Notes: a model not told the origin generated them from the sequence alone. A DNA stretch of 23,250 nt from Proteiniphilum sp. UBA5267 (GCA_002411515.1 DHTF01000063.1:12959-36208); one strand, 5' to 3'. Counted from the first letter of the stretch, positions 1 to 9,284 are shown. Numbers and translations are program-made.

Positions 1-780
1 GCCGTGAAAGCCATCATGGGAAACGACGTACGCTGGGTGGGCAACGAAGATGGTCTGGGAAGAGAAACAGAGTGGAGTGTAACTCCACTGCAGCCCGACA
101 TCAGTGATGCCACCGCCCTGGAAAATAAGCGCCTCGATATTACCCCCACGGCGGAAGATCTGGGGAGCAGTGACCTGATCAAGCTTGCGCAGACCGTTTA
201 CTGGTACCCTTCGGAAGTGGATGTATCCATCCGCCCGGGGTGGTTTTATCACCCGGAGGAGGATCAACAGGTGAAGACCCTGGCCCAGCTTGTGGATATT
301 TACTTCCAATCGGTGGGAATGAACTCGGTGCTGCTGCTCAACGTGCCGCCCGATACCAGAGGCCGGCTGCATGAAACAGATGTGGAGCGCCTCGCGGAGT
401 TTGGTTCATACATCGGCACCCTGTTCGGAAACGAAAAACTGATCGATGGAGAGATACTCTGGAAAGCACGGTCAGGTGCATCCAGGGAATACAACGTGAA
501 ACCCGATGAAACCGTCAACACGGTGATGCTCCGGGAAGAAATAAGCAAAGGACAACGTGTGGAGAGATTTATGGTTGAAGGATTGTTTGACAGCCAATGG
601 GTGAAACTGGCTGAAGGTACCACCATCGGCTCGAAACGGCTGTTGCGGTTTGAGGATGTGGCACCCTCCAAAATAAGGGTAACCATCCAGGAGACACGCG
701 ACATTGCCAATATCAGCCAGGTGGGGGCTTACTATGCACCTGCCCTGCAAGGCGACACCCTGACCCGCCAGATCCGTTAG
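1..780 (+). CDS. Alpha-L-fucosidase (GH29), C-terminal part
   Basis: The reading frame is open from the left edge, so the gene starts outside the window; the GTG at position 4 is only an internal valine codon. The visible 259 codons begin with MGNDVRWVGNEDG and contain LLLNVPPDTRGRLHE at about residues 110-124, both typical of the end of the GH29 catalytic barrel. From about residue 150 onward the sequence looks like the beta-sandwich domain that follows the barrel in bacterial GH29 enzymes. The family hydrolyses alpha-L-fucosides from glycans and is usually secreted in Bacteroidales. The catalytic nucleophile and the signal peptide lie upstream, off the window, so activity cannot be judged. 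The family call is firm; substrate linkage is unknown. Confidence 0.92.
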   Translation, partial: AVKAIMGNDVRWVGNEDGLGRETEWSVTPLQPDISDATALENKRLDITPTAEDLGSSDLIKLAQTVYWYPSEVDVSIRPGWFYHPEEDQQVKTLAQLVDIYFQSVGMNSVLLLNVPPDTRGRLHETDVERLAEFGSYIGTLFGNEKLIDGEILWKARSGASREYNVKPDETVNTVMLREEISKGQRVERFMVEGLFDSQWVKLAEGTTIGSKRLLRFEDVAPSKIRVTIQETRDIANISQVGAYYAPALQGDTLTRQIR

Positions 781-830
781 ATTGAACACAAAAGCCGATA
801 GACAACAGTAGAATTTTAAAAAAAAAGCAT

Positions 831-1445
831 ATGCATCATCTCATTCTTCTCTTCTTTTTGTCACTCTCAACCATCGTAGAAGCGCAGCAGGTAGGCGACC
901 TGTTTAAGGCGATGCCTCCAGAGTTGCTTCCGGGTGTGTCGGAAGGAAATAAAACCATGCTGTTGGTAGATAGCGGCAAAACCACGGTACCCTATCCCCT
1001 TGGAGAGATTGTCAAAGAAGCCTATGGCAACGATTACCTAAGGTTACAAACATCCAAGATCGGAACACTCCAACTGAAGCTGCTGCCGGTAAGCGAGGAC
1101 TCCGTTGTCGTCTGCCTGATCAAGACGGTGTGCGGGAACGTGTGCGACAGTCACATCTCTTTCTATACAAGCGAATGGAAAAAACTAGACAAGGAAGCTT
1201 TCCTGCCGACGATTTCAGCAGAAATTTTCTTGAATTCTTCCCAAAAAAAATCGGAAAATGACAAATATGCTGTATCTTTGCCGGACATTTATCCGATCTC
1301 GGCTACGTTCAACGAAACAGGGACAGATTTAACGCTGACGTTTCACTATAAGGAACGACTGTCCGAAGAGCAGATTCAACAATTGGAACCTTTACTGAAA
1401 GGTGATTCCGTGGTATTGACCTGGAAAAACGGTTCCTTCAGATAA
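831..1445 (+). CDS. Secreted DUF3256-like protein of unknown function
   Basis: This is a 204-residue protein with a clear N-terminal signal peptide: a hydrophobic run, LILLFFLSLSTIVEA, with cleavage probably before QQ at about residue 19. There is no lipobox. The mature part contains VSEGNKTMLLVDSGKTT (about residues 37-53) and two cysteines close together at CGNVC (about residues 101-105). Length, signal peptide and these motifs resemble the Bacteroidales-specific DUF3256 family, which has no known function; that assignment is from memory and is not tested here. The start is the first ATG, 50 nt after the fucosidase stop. No TAnnTTTG promoter is seen in that gap, so it may be cotranscribed with the fucosidase gene. 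The tRNA gene follows 12 nt after its stop. Confidence 0.8.
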   Translation: MHHLILLFFLSLSTIVEAQQVGDLFKAMPPELLPGVSEGNKTMLLVDSGKTTVPYPLGEIVKEAYGNDYLRLQTSKIGTLQLKLLPVSEDSVVVCLIKTVCGNVCDSHISFYTSEWKKLDKEAFLPTISAEIFLNSSQKKSENDKYAVSLPDIYPISATFNETGTDLTLTFHYKERLSEEQIQQLEPLLKGDSVVLTWKNGSFR

Positions 1446-1457
1446 GCACATAACCAT

Positions 1458-1529
1458 GCACCCGTAGTTCAATGGATAGAATACCGGATTCCGGTTCCGA
1501 CGATGTGGGTTCGATTCCCGCCGGGTGTA
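1458..1529 (+). tRNA. tRNA-Arg, anticodon CCG
   Basis: The cloverleaf can be drawn by hand. The acceptor stem is 1458-1464 with 1522-1528 (a G-U pair at position 1-72). The D stem is 1467-1470 with 1479-1482, and the anticodon loop is 1489-1495 with anticodon CCG at 1491-1493. A 4-nt variable loop is at 1501-1504, and the T stem is 1505-1509 with 1517-1521 around loop TTCGATT. The discriminator base is A1529 and CCA is not encoded (the next bases are CGA), as is usual in this phylum. Oddity: the outermost anticodon-stem pair (1484 with 1500) is C-A, a mismatch. It reads CGG arginine codons. Confidence 0.96.
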
Positions 1530-1533
1530 CGAA

Positions 1534-1568
1534 AAAGGAGGCTGCCTCATCACGAGACAGCCTCCTTT
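1534..1568. terminator. Bidirectional intrinsic terminator between tRNA-Arg and nfo
   Basis: AGGAGGCTG (1536-1544) pairs perfectly with CAGCCTCCT (1558-1566). The stem is extended by A-T pairs at its base and, after one mismatch, by CTC/GAG inside, leaving loop ATCAC. The run of A before it and T after it allow it to end transcription of the tRNA (plus strand) and of the phosphate operon/nfo (minus strand). Confidence 0.85.
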
Positions 1569-1589
1569 CTGATAGATCCCTTCACTTAT

Positions 1590-2435
1590 TTACGCTTGAA
1601 TCAGTGCGTAGAGCATTTGTATTTCTTCAGCCCAGCGTGTTTCGTCGGGCGTTTCCAGAATCAATGGCAGATTATCGAAACGGGGATCGTTCACGATAAA
1701 GGAGAAGAGATCGAGGTTCATCACCCCCTGACCGATGCTGTCGTGCCGGTCCACACGCGAGGAGAGTTCTTTCTTGGAGTCGTTGATATGCATACCGCGC
1801 AGGTAGTGAAAACCGACAATCTCATCGAAGCGACGAAAAGTCTCCTCATAGGCTTCACGTGTCCTGATCTCGTATCCGGCAGCCAGCGTGTGTGCGGTAT
1901 CTAGGCATACGCCCACCCGGCTCTTGTCGTCCACCTTGTCGATGATGTGCGCCAGTTGCTCGAAAGTGTGCCCCAAGTTGGTACCCTGACCGGCAGTGTT
2001 CTCCAGCACTGCAGTCACCCCGTTGGTTCGTTCGAGTGCCATGTTGACTGATTCGGCAATGCGATCGAGACAGGCATCAACAGAAATCTGGTTGAGGTGG
2101 CTCCCTGGATGGAAATTAAGTCTATTGATGCCCAGTTGTTCGCAACGGCTCATCTCATCGAAGAAGGCTTTTCGCGATTTTTCCACCTCCTCCTCACCCG
2201 GGTTACCCAGATTAATGAGGTAGCTGCTGTGTGGCAGAATCTGATCGGGTGAAAAAGCAAACTCTTCACAACGGGCTTTAAACAGATCGATATTCTGCGC
2301 TGAATAGGCCGAGGCAAACCACTGCCGTTGATTCTTGGTAAAGAAAGCAAAAGCCTTTGCGCCGATGGCGTGCGCGTTGAGGGGGGCATTTTCTACACCT
2401 CCCGAAGCACTGATATGAGCTCCAATATACTTCAT
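1590..2435 (-). CDS. nfo: Endonuclease IV (AP endonuclease)
   Basis: This 281-residue protein is a TIM-barrel AP endonuclease that cuts the DNA backbone 5' of abasic sites in base excision repair. All nine metal ligands of the trinuclear zinc centre are present, at the same residue numbers as in the E. coli enzyme: H69, H109, E145, D179, H182, H216, D229, H231 and E261. They lie in the motifs [35 protein letters not shown] and [11 protein letters not shown]. Start is ATG at 2435; the protein begins MKYIGAHIS, as expected. It lies 4 bp after the stop of the histidine kinase gene and ends just before the 1534-1568 terminator, so it appears to be the last cistron of the phosphate operon, an unusual placement for a repair gene. 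Confidence 0.97.
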   Translation of the reverse strand: MKYIGAHISASGGVENAPLNAHAIGAKAFAFFTKNQRQWFASAYSAQNIDLFKARCEEFAFSPDQILPHSSYLINLGNPGEEEVEKSRKAFFDEMSRCEQLGINRLNFHPGSHLNQISVDACLDRIAESVNMALERTNGVTAVLENTAGQGTNLGHTFEQLAHIIDKVDDKSRVGVCLDTAHTLAAGYEIRTREAYEETFRRFDEIVGFHYLRGMHINDSKKELSSRVDRHDSIGQGVMNLDLFSFIVNDPRFDNLPLILETPDETRWAEEIQMLYALIQA

Positions 2436-2439
2436 ACAA

Positions 2440-4188
2440 TTATTTTATTTTTGGAAATGTCATCAGGAACAACAACCCTCCTTCGGGTCGGTTTTTGGCA
2501 GTGATGCTCCCCTTGTGAAAAAGAACAGCATTCTTCACGATGGAGAGGCCCAATCCCGACCCGCCATTGAGGCGCGTACGTCCTTCGTTCACACGGTAAA
2601 AGCGTTCGAAAATGCGTACCAGATGTTTCTCCTCCACCCCTTCACCGGAATCGAAAAATTCAAAGAAGTAGTTCTCGTCGTTCTTGTTGTAACAACGCAC
2701 GACGATGTCAATTTGTTTTCCTGCATAGGAGATAGCATTTTCGCAAAGGTTGCGGAAAATGGAATAAAGGAGGGTGCGGCTGCCATAGATGACCACATTT
2801 TCATCCACATCGACCTCCAGGTTATCCTGTTTGTCATGTAGTTCATTGGCAAGGTCGGCTTTCAACTCCAACAACAGCTCCCTCATCTTCACCGGCTCCA
2901 GTTCGAAGCGGTCGGCAGCCTCTTCTATCTTAGTCAGCATACTGATATCCTGAATCAGTTCCGAGAGGCGGATAGTCTGGGTATATGCCCTCTCGAGAAA
3001 GCCCTCTATGCGTGCATCCGATTCGTTGTGATACAGGCCCCGGATCGTCTCCAGGTAACCACGGATGCTGGTCACCGGCGTACGCAACTCATGAGCGATG
3101 TTGTTGGTCATCTCCTGCTTGAGCAGACGGGTCTTCTCCATTTTGGTAATGTCGCTGATATAAAGCTCAAAACTGCGGTCGTCGAACACAATGACCCGCA
3201 CAAGAAACTGTTTTCCGCTTCGCTCGATCCGTGTTGAGAACTTATTTTCCTTTTTCGGATACGCATCCAGAAAACGAACAATATCCACAAAATTGGGGTC
3301 ACTAAAAAGATGCTCGGTCTCCAGAGTAGGTTTATCGATGATTACATTCAGAAATTGCAAGAAATGAGCATTGGCATATACCTGGTGACGCTCATGCGAA
3401 AAAATGGCGATTCCTTCTTCCGAAAGCTGAAAGTGCTGCAACAGTTTCTCTCTTTCGGCAGCAAGCTCGCGACGGTTCTCCTGGAGCATGCTGTAATTCT
3501 CTACGATATCGGCGCTCACTTCTCCCACCTCATCGTCGGCAAACTCGAAGGAAGCCGGTATGGGCTGTCCATTTTTTACGCTCAGGGAGAATGCGCGCAG
3601 TTCTTTCATCGATTTAGAAAATCTGTTGGAGAAATAAAGCATCATCAGCACGCAAACGACAAAGAAAAGAAGGATGAAATAGGCAAAGGAGTTTCCGGCA
3701 TTGATGAACGACTGCAACTTCACGTCGTAAGGTACGGCCACCCGAATAAAATATCCATCCTGATAGTTTTTTGCATAGTAAAGATATGCAACCTGGTTGG
3801 TTTGGGAAAGGCGTATATGAGTGCCTGTACCAAAACCTATGCTCTTTTGTATTTCGGGCCGTTGCAAATGGTTCTCCATCTTATTGGCATCGGCGCGGTT
3901 GTCGTATAACACGTGACCCTGCCAGTCGAGAATGGTCACCCGCAACTCGGGACCCATATACCGTACCAACTCACTCACCTGGTCACCATCTTCTACAACA
4001 GGAATTTTATTGAGGGCCAGATAACGATGGATCATATCGGCGTTGTTATCCAGTGATCGCTCCAGGCTCTCTGTACGTTCTTTCTTTATCTGCTGTTGCT
4101 CAAAAAGAATGATGCCCGCCGTGAATGCCGCGATGATGAGCGAGAAGATAATCAGTATGCGCACTTTAAAAGTAATTCTTCGCTTCAT
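2440..4188 (-). CDS. phoR: PhoR-like sensor histidine kinase
   Basis: This 582-residue membrane kinase has TM1 at about 11-28, an extracytoplasmic sensor region of about 135 residues, TM2 at about 167-186, a HAMP-like linker at about 187-240, a PAS-like region at about 250-350 and the kinase core. The H-box is [16 protein letters not shown] with phosphoacceptor His366. The N-box is around residues 480-486 (NLCENAI), G1 is DSGEGV (513-518) and G2 is GGSGLGLSI (542-550). Its start ATG overlaps the stop of the response regulator gene by 4 nt (ATGA), so the two are translationally coupled. The place inside the pst operon argues for the phosphate-sensing PhoR role. The periplasmic domain is larger than the minimal loop of E. 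coli PhoR and more like the B. subtilis arrangement. Family assignment is firm; the signal is inferred from context. Confidence 0.93.
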   Translation of the reverse strand: MKRRITFKVRILIIFSLIIAAFTAGIILFEQQQIKKERTESLERSLDNNADMIHRYLALNKIPVVEDGDQVSELVRYMGPELRVTILDWQGHVLYDNRADANKMENHLQRPEIQKSIGFGTGTHIRLSQTNQVAYLYYAKNYQDGYFIRVAVPYDVKLQSFINAGNSFAYFILLFFVVCVLMMLYFSNRFSKSMKELRAFSLSVKNGQPIPASFEFADDEVGEVSADIVENYSMLQENRRELAAEREKLLQHFQLSEEGIAIFSHERHQVYANAHFLQFLNVIIDKPTLETEHLFSDPNFVDIVRFLDAYPKKENKFSTRIERSGKQFLVRVIVFDDRSFELYISDITKMEKTRLLKQEMTNNIAHELRTPVTSIRGYLETIRGLYHNESDARIEGFLERAYTQTIRLSELIQDISMLTKIEEAADRFELEPVKMRELLLELKADLANELHDKQDNLEVDVDENVVIYGSRTLLYSIFRNLCENAISYAGKQIDIVVRCYNKNDENYFFEFFDSGEGVEEKHLVRIFERFYRVNEGRTRLNGGSGLGLSIVKNAVLFHKGSITAKNRPEGGLLFLMTFPKIK

Positions 4189-4877
4189 ATTTCTTTTTTT
4201 GTATCGATGTGCAGGTAATAACCAAAACCAGACCGGTTGACAATGAATTGTCCATAATCTCCCAGTTTTTTCCGCAGGCGCGTAATATGTACATCCACAG
4301 TCCTGTCCAGCACAAATTCGTTGTCACCCCACACGCTGTGGAGAATTTCGGCGCGCGTGAGCACGTTGGGAGAGGCCTGTGCCAGTAAGGCGAGGATCTC
4401 AAACTCTTTCCTGGTAAGCGACACTTCTTGGTCGTCGGTTTTGACCCTCTGGGTGGAAAGATCCACTGAAAGTCCTCCAAACAATAATTTCGTATTGGCG
4501 GCCATACCGACGGGTGTGGTACGTTTCAACAGCGCTTTTACGCGCGCCAGCACCTCCTTTACCGAGAACGGTTTGGAGATATAGTCGTCGCCTCCCATGG
4601 AGAAGCCGGTAAGTAGATCACTCTCTTTGTTTTTGGCCGTAAGAAAAATGATGGGTACATTGTTTCCGGCCTTCCTCAACTTCTCGGCCGTTTTAAAGCC
4701 GGACATCCCGCTCATCATCACATCAAGGATAATGAGCTGATGCTGATCGGTGATTTTCGTCAGAGCTTCCTCTCCCGATATAGCTACATCCACGATAAAG
4801 CCCTCATTCTCGAGATTAAACTGAAGAATATCGCAGATATCATTCTCGTCGTCCACCACCAAAATTCGCTCTTCCAT
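4185..4877 (-). CDS. phoB: PhoB-like response regulator (OmpR/PhoB family)
   Basis: This 230-residue protein has a receiver domain (about 1-118) and a winged-helix DNA-binding domain (about 130-228). Receiver residues are all present: acidic pair D9/D10 in LVVDDEND, phosphorylated D52 in IILDVMMSG, T80 and K102 (SKPFS). The C-terminal part has LTRKEFEILALLA and the recognition-helix region DRTVDVHITRLRKKLG, characteristic of OmpR/PhoB regulators. I chose ATG at 4877 over an upstream TTG (4886) because the product then starts MEERILVVDDE, the usual spacing. It is coupled to the kinase gene by a 4-nt overlap. OmpR/PhoB proteins bind tandem half-sites with 11-bp periodicity, which is what is seen upstream of pstS, so it probably controls its own operon. 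Confidence 0.94.
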   Translation of the reverse strand: MEERILVVDDENDICDILQFNLENEGFIVDVAISGEEALTKITDQHQLIILDVMMSGMSGFKTAEKLRKAGNNVPIIFLTAKNKESDLLTGFSMGGDDYISKPFSVKEVLARVKALLKRTTPVGMAANTKLLFGGLSVDLSTQRVKTDDQEVSLTRKEFEILALLAQASPNVLTRAEILHSVWGDNEFVLDRTVDVHITRLRKKLGDYGQFIVNRSGFGYYLHIDTKKEI

Positions 4878-4909
4878 AACGTGCAAAAATAGATGTGTTG
4901 AATTTCTGT

Positions 4910-5644
4910 TTAAGGATTCACCTTCTTAGGGTTGGGTTCCTTGACATGGCGTATGTCTCTGCCCTCAATCAGGTAGACTGCCGATTCGGCAATATCTACC
5001 GCTTTGTCGCCTATTCTTTCGAGATAGTAAGATATACTATTGATATTCATGATGTTGATAAGCGATTGTGTACTGTGTGTCTCATTGGCAAACCCTTCGG
5101 CCAGCTTTCGTTCTATTTTCCGGTCCAGCTTATCAACCTTATCGTCCATGTGAATGGTTTCATAGGCCATCTCGTTGCTGCCTCCTGCAAAGGAAAAAAC
5201 AGCGTTTTTGATCATCTTGTTGGTTTGCACAAACATCTTGTCGAGCAGCTTTTTGTAGTTTTCGAACCCCTCCATGGTGAAATCGATCTCCTGTAAGAGG
5301 TGGGTGATATTCTCGATGAGATCCCCCACCCGTTCCATGGAGATGGTCATGTCGTGATAGGCCATCAACCGGCGCAGATCAGATGCACGGGGGGTAAAAA
5401 GCATAATTGCGTTGATGACTTTCTCCTTAATCGTGATATCCAGTGAATTGATAATCTTCTCGTTGCGTTTTAACTCGAGCAGCATAGCTTCATCGGGATC
5501 CTGATGTAACAACGATGAAGCCATCGAAATCTGGGTCAATACAATCTCGGAAACCAGTTGAAAGTCGCTGTGCAACTGTTCCAGATATTTATCTTTGATC
5601 CCCAAAGCAGGGGTTGGCTCTTTCTTTTCGTTCAGTGTGTCCAT
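4910..5644 (-). CDS. phoU: Phosphate transport regulator PhoU
   Basis: This 244-residue all-helical protein has the two PhoU repeats. The metal-binding E/DxxxD-type motifs are visible at about 99-113 (MTISMERVGDLIENI) and 203-220 (SISYYLERIGDKAVDIAE). PhoU bridges the Pst transporter and the PhoR kinase and keeps the Pho regulon off when phosphate is plentiful. I chose ATG at 5644 rather than an upstream in-frame TTG at 5677, because the TTG would lie inside the pstB gene; the ATG leaves a 25-nt gap after the pstB stop. The N-terminal 15-20 residues are charged and not conserved in the family. It lies between pstB and phoB in one operon. Confidence 0.95.
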   Translation of the reverse strand: MDTLNEKKEPTPALGIKDKYLEQLHSDFQLVSEIVLTQISMASSLLHQDPDEAMLLELKRNEKIINSLDITIKEKVINAIMLFTPRASDLRRLMAYHDMTISMERVGDLIENITHLLQEIDFTMEGFENYKKLLDKMFVQTNKMIKNAVFSFAGGSNEMAYETIHMDDKVDKLDRKIERKLAEGFANETHSTQSLINIMNINSISYYLERIGDKAVDIAESAVYLIEGRDIRHVKEPNPKKVNP

Positions 5645-5669
5645 TTTAAGATCGATTAAATTAATATAT

Positions 5670-6455
5670 TTATCCAAATACCCCTGTCAAATATTCCTCG
5701 GTTCGTTTGTGTCTCGGTTTGGTGAACATTTGGGTGGTATTGCCGTGTTCCACCAATTCACCCAGGTACATGAACATGGAGTTATCGGAAATACGGGCTG
5801 CCTGAGACATGTTGTGCGTGACGATGATGATGGTGAACTGTTGTTTTAATTCCAACAACAACTCCTCGATTTTGTTCGTCGAGATGGGATCGAGTGCCGA
5901 GGTGGGTTCATCCATCAGCAGCACCTCCGGTTTCAAGGCCAGCGTGCGGGCAATACAAAGTCGCTGTTGCTGTCCCCCCGAAAGGAACGACCCCCGCTTG
6001 TTCATCACATCTTTCACCTCCTCCCACAACGACACGCTTTTGAGACTTTGTTCCACAATCTCCTCCTTCTCTTTGCGGTTCAGGCGAATGCCATTGAGAG
6101 AATAGCCTGCCAGTACATTGTCGTAGATACTCATGGTGGGAAAAGGATTTGGTTGCTGAAACACCATCCCTGCCATGCGACGCACCACCATGGGTTCCAT
6201 CTCCAGCACGTTCCTCCCTTTGAGGATAATCTCTCCAGAGGTGTGGATGTGCGCATACAGATCATGCATGCGGTTAATGGCCCGCAGAAGGGTGCTCTTG
6301 CCACATCCCGAAGGCCCCATGATGGCGGTAATGGTGTGGGGGAATATGTCGGCGCTGACCTGCTTCACCGCATATTTTCCGGGTGAGTAGGAGACCGATA
6401 CATCTTTCAGTTGCAGCACTGCATTTTTTTCATTTGTGGTGTTTATACTTTCCAT
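5670..6455 (-). CDS. pstB: Phosphate ABC transporter ATP-binding protein PstB
   Basis: This 261-residue ABC ATPase energises phosphate import. Walker A is GPSGCGKST (47-55), the Q-loop is around Q100, the signature is LSGGQQQR (158-165), Walker B with D-loop is LLMDEPTSALDP (179-190) and the switch histidine is H214 in VTHN. The sequence between Walker A and signature (VFQQPNPFP, about 98-106) is a typical PstB hallmark. Start is ATG at 6455, which overlaps the end of pstA by 13 nt. About 10 residues precede the first strand, a short unconserved N-terminal extension. Confidence 0.97.
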   Translation of the reverse strand: MESINTTNEKNAVLQLKDVSVSYSPGKYAVKQVSADIFPHTITAIMGPSGCGKSTLLRAINRMHDLYAHIHTSGEIILKGRNVLEMEPMVVRRMAGMVFQQPNPFPTMSIYDNVLAGYSLNGIRLNRKEKEEIVEQSLKSVSLWEEVKDVMNKRGSFLSGGQQQRLCIARTLALKPEVLLMDEPTSALDPISTNKIEELLLELKQQFTIIIVTHNMSQAARISDNSMFMYLGELVEHGNTTQMFTKPRHKRTEEYLTGVFG

Positions 6456-7318
6456 TTGCGAGCGACAATTTTGGCTATCCAGTTTAACAGGAAGATGACA
6501 ATTAGTAACAACAACGAAGAGGACCAGATCAGATCCACCAAATTGGGATCATTATAAAAATCCCAGATCAGCAACGGGATGGCGCTGGTTGGTTCCATCA
6601 CTTTCCAGTTTACCACCGAAGCGCCCAGGGCTGTGAGCATCAGGGGAGCGGTCTCACCCATCACCCTCGATATGGCAAGGAGAATGCCGGTGAAGATTCC
6701 GCCAAACCCCGAAGGTAGCAATATTTTAAATACCACATTGGTATAGGATGCTCCCAATGCAAGTCCCGCCTCCTTGTAGGCATTCGGCAGCATCTTCATG
6801 GTCTCCTCGGTGGAACGCACAATCATGGGTAACATCATGATAGACAGCGCTACGCTTCCGGCGAGTGCAGAGTATCCACCCAGTGGCTTCACCACCCAGG
6901 CATAAGCAATGATGCCGATCACGATGGAGGGCATACCCTGAAGCAAGTCGGTGAGGTAGCTGACGATGCGGGCAAACTTTTTTCCCCGGTTATCCGACAG
7001 GTATATACCGATGAAAAGACCCAGCGGGATAGAGAACAGGATAGCCAGGCCGACGATGAGCAAGGAGCCGGTGATCCCGTTGAGGATACCACCCGGTATG
7101 GGGTCTCCGTTCATGGTGGCCATCAGGGCATCCATCGACGAAGGGGTAACCTCGGTGAAGAGACGCAAGTTGAAGTTCTTGTATCCTTTGGAAATGACAT
7201 CCCAGATGATAAAGAAAAGGGGCACCATGGCAAGGGAGGAAAAAAGGCAGACAAGGAAAAACATGGTTTTGTCCTTTGCTTTCCTCGACTTGAATGATAT
7301 GGGTGTGATCTGGTTCAT
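6443..7318 (-). CDS. pstA: Phosphate ABC transporter permease PstA
   Basis: This 291-residue inner-membrane permease has about six hydrophobic segments, near residues 20-40, 83-107, 126-145, 152-168, 207-230 and 266-284. The EAA loop that contacts PstB is visible at about 183-203 (KEAGLALGASYTNVVFKILLP begins at residue 182), followed by SRVMGETAPLMLTA, characteristic of PstA. Start ATG at 7318 overlaps the pstC stop by 4 nt (ATGA), and the 3' end overlaps pstB by 13 nt, indicating translational coupling. It pairs with PstC to form the channel. Confidence 0.96.
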   Translation of the reverse strand: MNQITPISFKSRKAKDKTMFFLVCLFSSLAMVPLFFIIWDVISKGYKNFNLRLFTEVTPSSMDALMATMNGDPIPGGILNGITGSLLIVGLAILFSIPLGLFIGIYLSDNRGKKFARIVSYLTDLLQGMPSIVIGIIAYAWVVKPLGGYSALAGSVALSIMMLPMIVRSTEETMKMLPNAYKEAGLALGASYTNVVFKILLPSGFGGIFTGILLAISRVMGETAPLMLTALGASVVNWKVMEPTSAIPLLIWDFYNDPNLVDLIWSSSLLLLIVIFLLNWIAKIVARKWKV

Positions 7319-8172
7319 GCGTGCGATAATTTTTTCATGACAAGCTTGGCTATCAGGTTGATGAGTGCTGTAATAATGAATAGCAGCAATCCAATGGCAA
7401 TCAACGCACTGAGCTTCAATCCGTCGGCCTCGCCAAACTGATTGGCGATGACACTCGCCATGGTGTTGCCTGTGTCGCGTAACCCTCCGGGAATACGGTT
7501 GGTATTACCAATCAGCATGGTTACCGCCATGGTCTCGCCCAAGGCCCTTCCCAGTGCCAGAATGTAGGAGGCAACAATGCCCGAGGCAGCGGCAGGGAGA
7601 CTGATATGCTGCACCACTTCCAGTCGGGTTGCTCCCAGGCTATAGGCCCCCTCCTTGAGGTTATTGGGGATCATCGACAAAAATTCGCCACTCAATGAGG
7701 AAGCATAGGGGATGATCATGATAGCCAGTACCAATGCAGAAAGAAAGATGCTGAACCCTTGCGCACTCACACCCAGTTCGATGAGCAGTGGACGCACTGT
7801 ATAAAAGCCCCACAGGCCATATACAATGGAGGGGATGCCGGCAAGCAGGTCGACCACCGACCGCACCACTCCCGATATTTTCTTTCCCTTGAAATACTCT
7901 CCGTTAAACAGTGCCACGGCAAGTGAAAAAGGAACGCAAAGTAACAGGGAAAAGAAAGCTGTGTAAAGTGTTCCCATGATAAACGAGAACGCTCCATACT
8001 CTTCGGTGGCCGAGCGTGGATCCCACTCAGCATTGGTTACGAAACCCCAAAAGCCATACGCTTGAAATGTTTCCCCGGAACGGCTTACCAAGGCGTAGAC
8101 GATCGCTGCCGACAACAACAGGATGAACAATGCCGCTGCAAACAGAAGAGATCTGAAAATTTTATCCTTCAT
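7315..8172 (-). CDS. pstC: Phosphate ABC transporter permease PstC
   Basis: This 285-residue membrane permease has hydrophobic segments near residues 9-29, 62-90, 108-130, 140-157, 196-222 and 253-277. The EAA loop is at about 174-193 (KEGAYSLGATRLEVVQHISL), followed by LGRALGETMAV, a PstC signature. GIPSIVYGLWGFY (112-124) is also typical. Start is ATG at 8172, 14 nt after the pstS stop, and its stop overlaps pstA by 4 nt. The order pstC-pstA-pstB is the standard one. Confidence 0.96.
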   Translation of the reverse strand: MKDKIFRSLLFAAALFILLLSAAIVYALVSRSGETFQAYGFWGFVTNAEWDPRSATEEYGAFSFIMGTLYTAFFSLLLCVPFSLAVALFNGEYFKGKKISGVVRSVVDLLAGIPSIVYGLWGFYTVRPLLIELGVSAQGFSIFLSALVLAIMIIPYASSLSGEFLSMIPNNLKEGAYSLGATRLEVVQHISLPAAASGIVASYILALGRALGETMAVTMLIGNTNRIPGGLRDTGNTMASVIANQFGEADGLKLSALIAIGLLLFIITALINLIAKLVMKKLSHA

Positions 8173-8186
8173 ATCGTGTTAATCAT

Positions 8187-9284
8187 TCATGAGGCCTCAA
8201 TCACACTGGCAGCTGAGTCTTGGGGAGTAAGAGACGTACCGCCGTAGTGCATTTCATTGATCAGCCTGCGGTTTTTTTCCAGGGCCTGAGCCGGCAACGG
8301 TGCGTAATTGATCTGTGCCGCCACCTTTTGTCCCTCCGGGCTAATTATATATTGTAACAGATCGACCAGCTGCGTTGCATCTTCTTTGGTGCGGTTATCG
8401 TATTGCTGATTCCGATAGACCAGTATCCAGGTAAAGAGACTCATGGGATAGGCATCGGGATCGTCGGAATTGGTAATGGTCGCCCGCATATCATCCGGCA
8501 GAACACTGTTAGCTGCAGCCGTAATGGACTCAAGCGTGGCATCGACATACCGTCCGGCACGGTTTTTTAATTTAGCCGTCGGCAATTTCAACGTTAGTGC
8601 ATACTCGGAACCAATATAGCCAATCGACCCCTCAGTCTGTTGCACAATACCTGCTACACCTGGATTTCCCTTGGCAGCGATGCCGGCTTCCCACTTCAGC
8701 GCTTTTCCTTTGCCCATTATTTTGTTCCATCCAGGACTCACCACACAAAGATACTCAGAAAAATTGTAGGTTGTACCGCTTCCATCGGAACGATAAACCG
8801 GTGTGATCTCTAAATCGGGAAGCACCACGCCTGGGTTCTCCGCCACAAGACGCGGGTCGTTCCATTTCTTAATGACACCCAGATAGATATCAGCAATAAG
8901 CGGGCCCGTCAACCGGAGACTATCGATTCCTTCAAGCCTGTAAGCCATCACCACACCTCCCATACAGGTGGCGATGTGAAGCACTTCTGCTTTCATAGAC
9001 GCCATCTCCTTTTCGCTGAGAAAGGCATCGCTCGCACCAAAGTCTACCGAGCGGTCACGCAAACTGCGTATGCCACCACCACTACCTATGGCACCATAAT
9101 TCACCGTGATGTGGTCGCGCTGACGCATATAATCACGGAATACAATGTTATAATAAGGATAGGGGAAGGTGGCGCCTGCTCCTGAAATGGACATCGCGGC
9201 GTGGTGGCCTTCAGAGTCGGAGGAGATATTGTTACACGATAACAGAAGCAGTGTCAGGAAAATGAACAGTGAAAGATGTCGCAT
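8187..9284 (-). CDS. pstS: Phosphate-binding lipoprotein PstS
   Basis: This 365-residue substrate-binding protein delivers phosphate to PstCA. The N-terminus MRHLSLFIFLTLLLLSC is a lipoprotein signal with lipidated Cys17, so in this diderm it should be a periplasm-facing or otherwise membrane-anchored protein. Phosphate-binding motifs are present: GAGATFPYP (35-43), GSGGGIRSL (67-75), DFGASDA (81-87) and RSDGSGTTYNFSEYL (165-179). The C-terminal part has TWILVYRN and the usual PstS ending region. Start is ATG at 9284, about 31 nt downstream of the predicted transcription start. It is the first gene of the operon and follows the Pho-box array. Confidence 0.97.
   Translation of the reverse strand: MRHLSLFIFLTLLLLSCNNISSDSEGHHAAMSISGAGATFPYPYYNIVFRDYMRQRDHITVNYGAIGSGGGIRSLRDRSVDFGASDAFLSEKEMASMKAEVLHIATCMGGVVMAYRLEGIDSLRLTGPLIADIYLGVIKKWNDPRLVAENPGVVLPDLEITPVYRSDGSGTTYNFSEYLCVVSPGWNKIMGKGKALKWEAGIAAKGNPGVAGIVQQTEGSIGYIGSEYALTLKLPTAKLKNRAGRYVDATLESITAAANSVLPDDMRATITNSDDPDAYPMSLFTWILVYRNQQYDNRTKEDATQLVDLLQYIISPEGQKVAAQINYAPLPAQALEKNRRLINEMHYGGTSLTPQDSAASVIEAS

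Noticed and set aside
1273..1280. TATCTTTG, an exact TAnnTTTG match inside the DUF3256-like gene
   Set aside because: It is in coding sequence about 180 nt before the tRNA with no supporting -33 element; chance is likely.
3310..3909. A 199-codon plus-strand ORF opposite phoR
   Set aside because: It is a shadow frame of the histidine kinase gene, which has all catalytic motifs in order.
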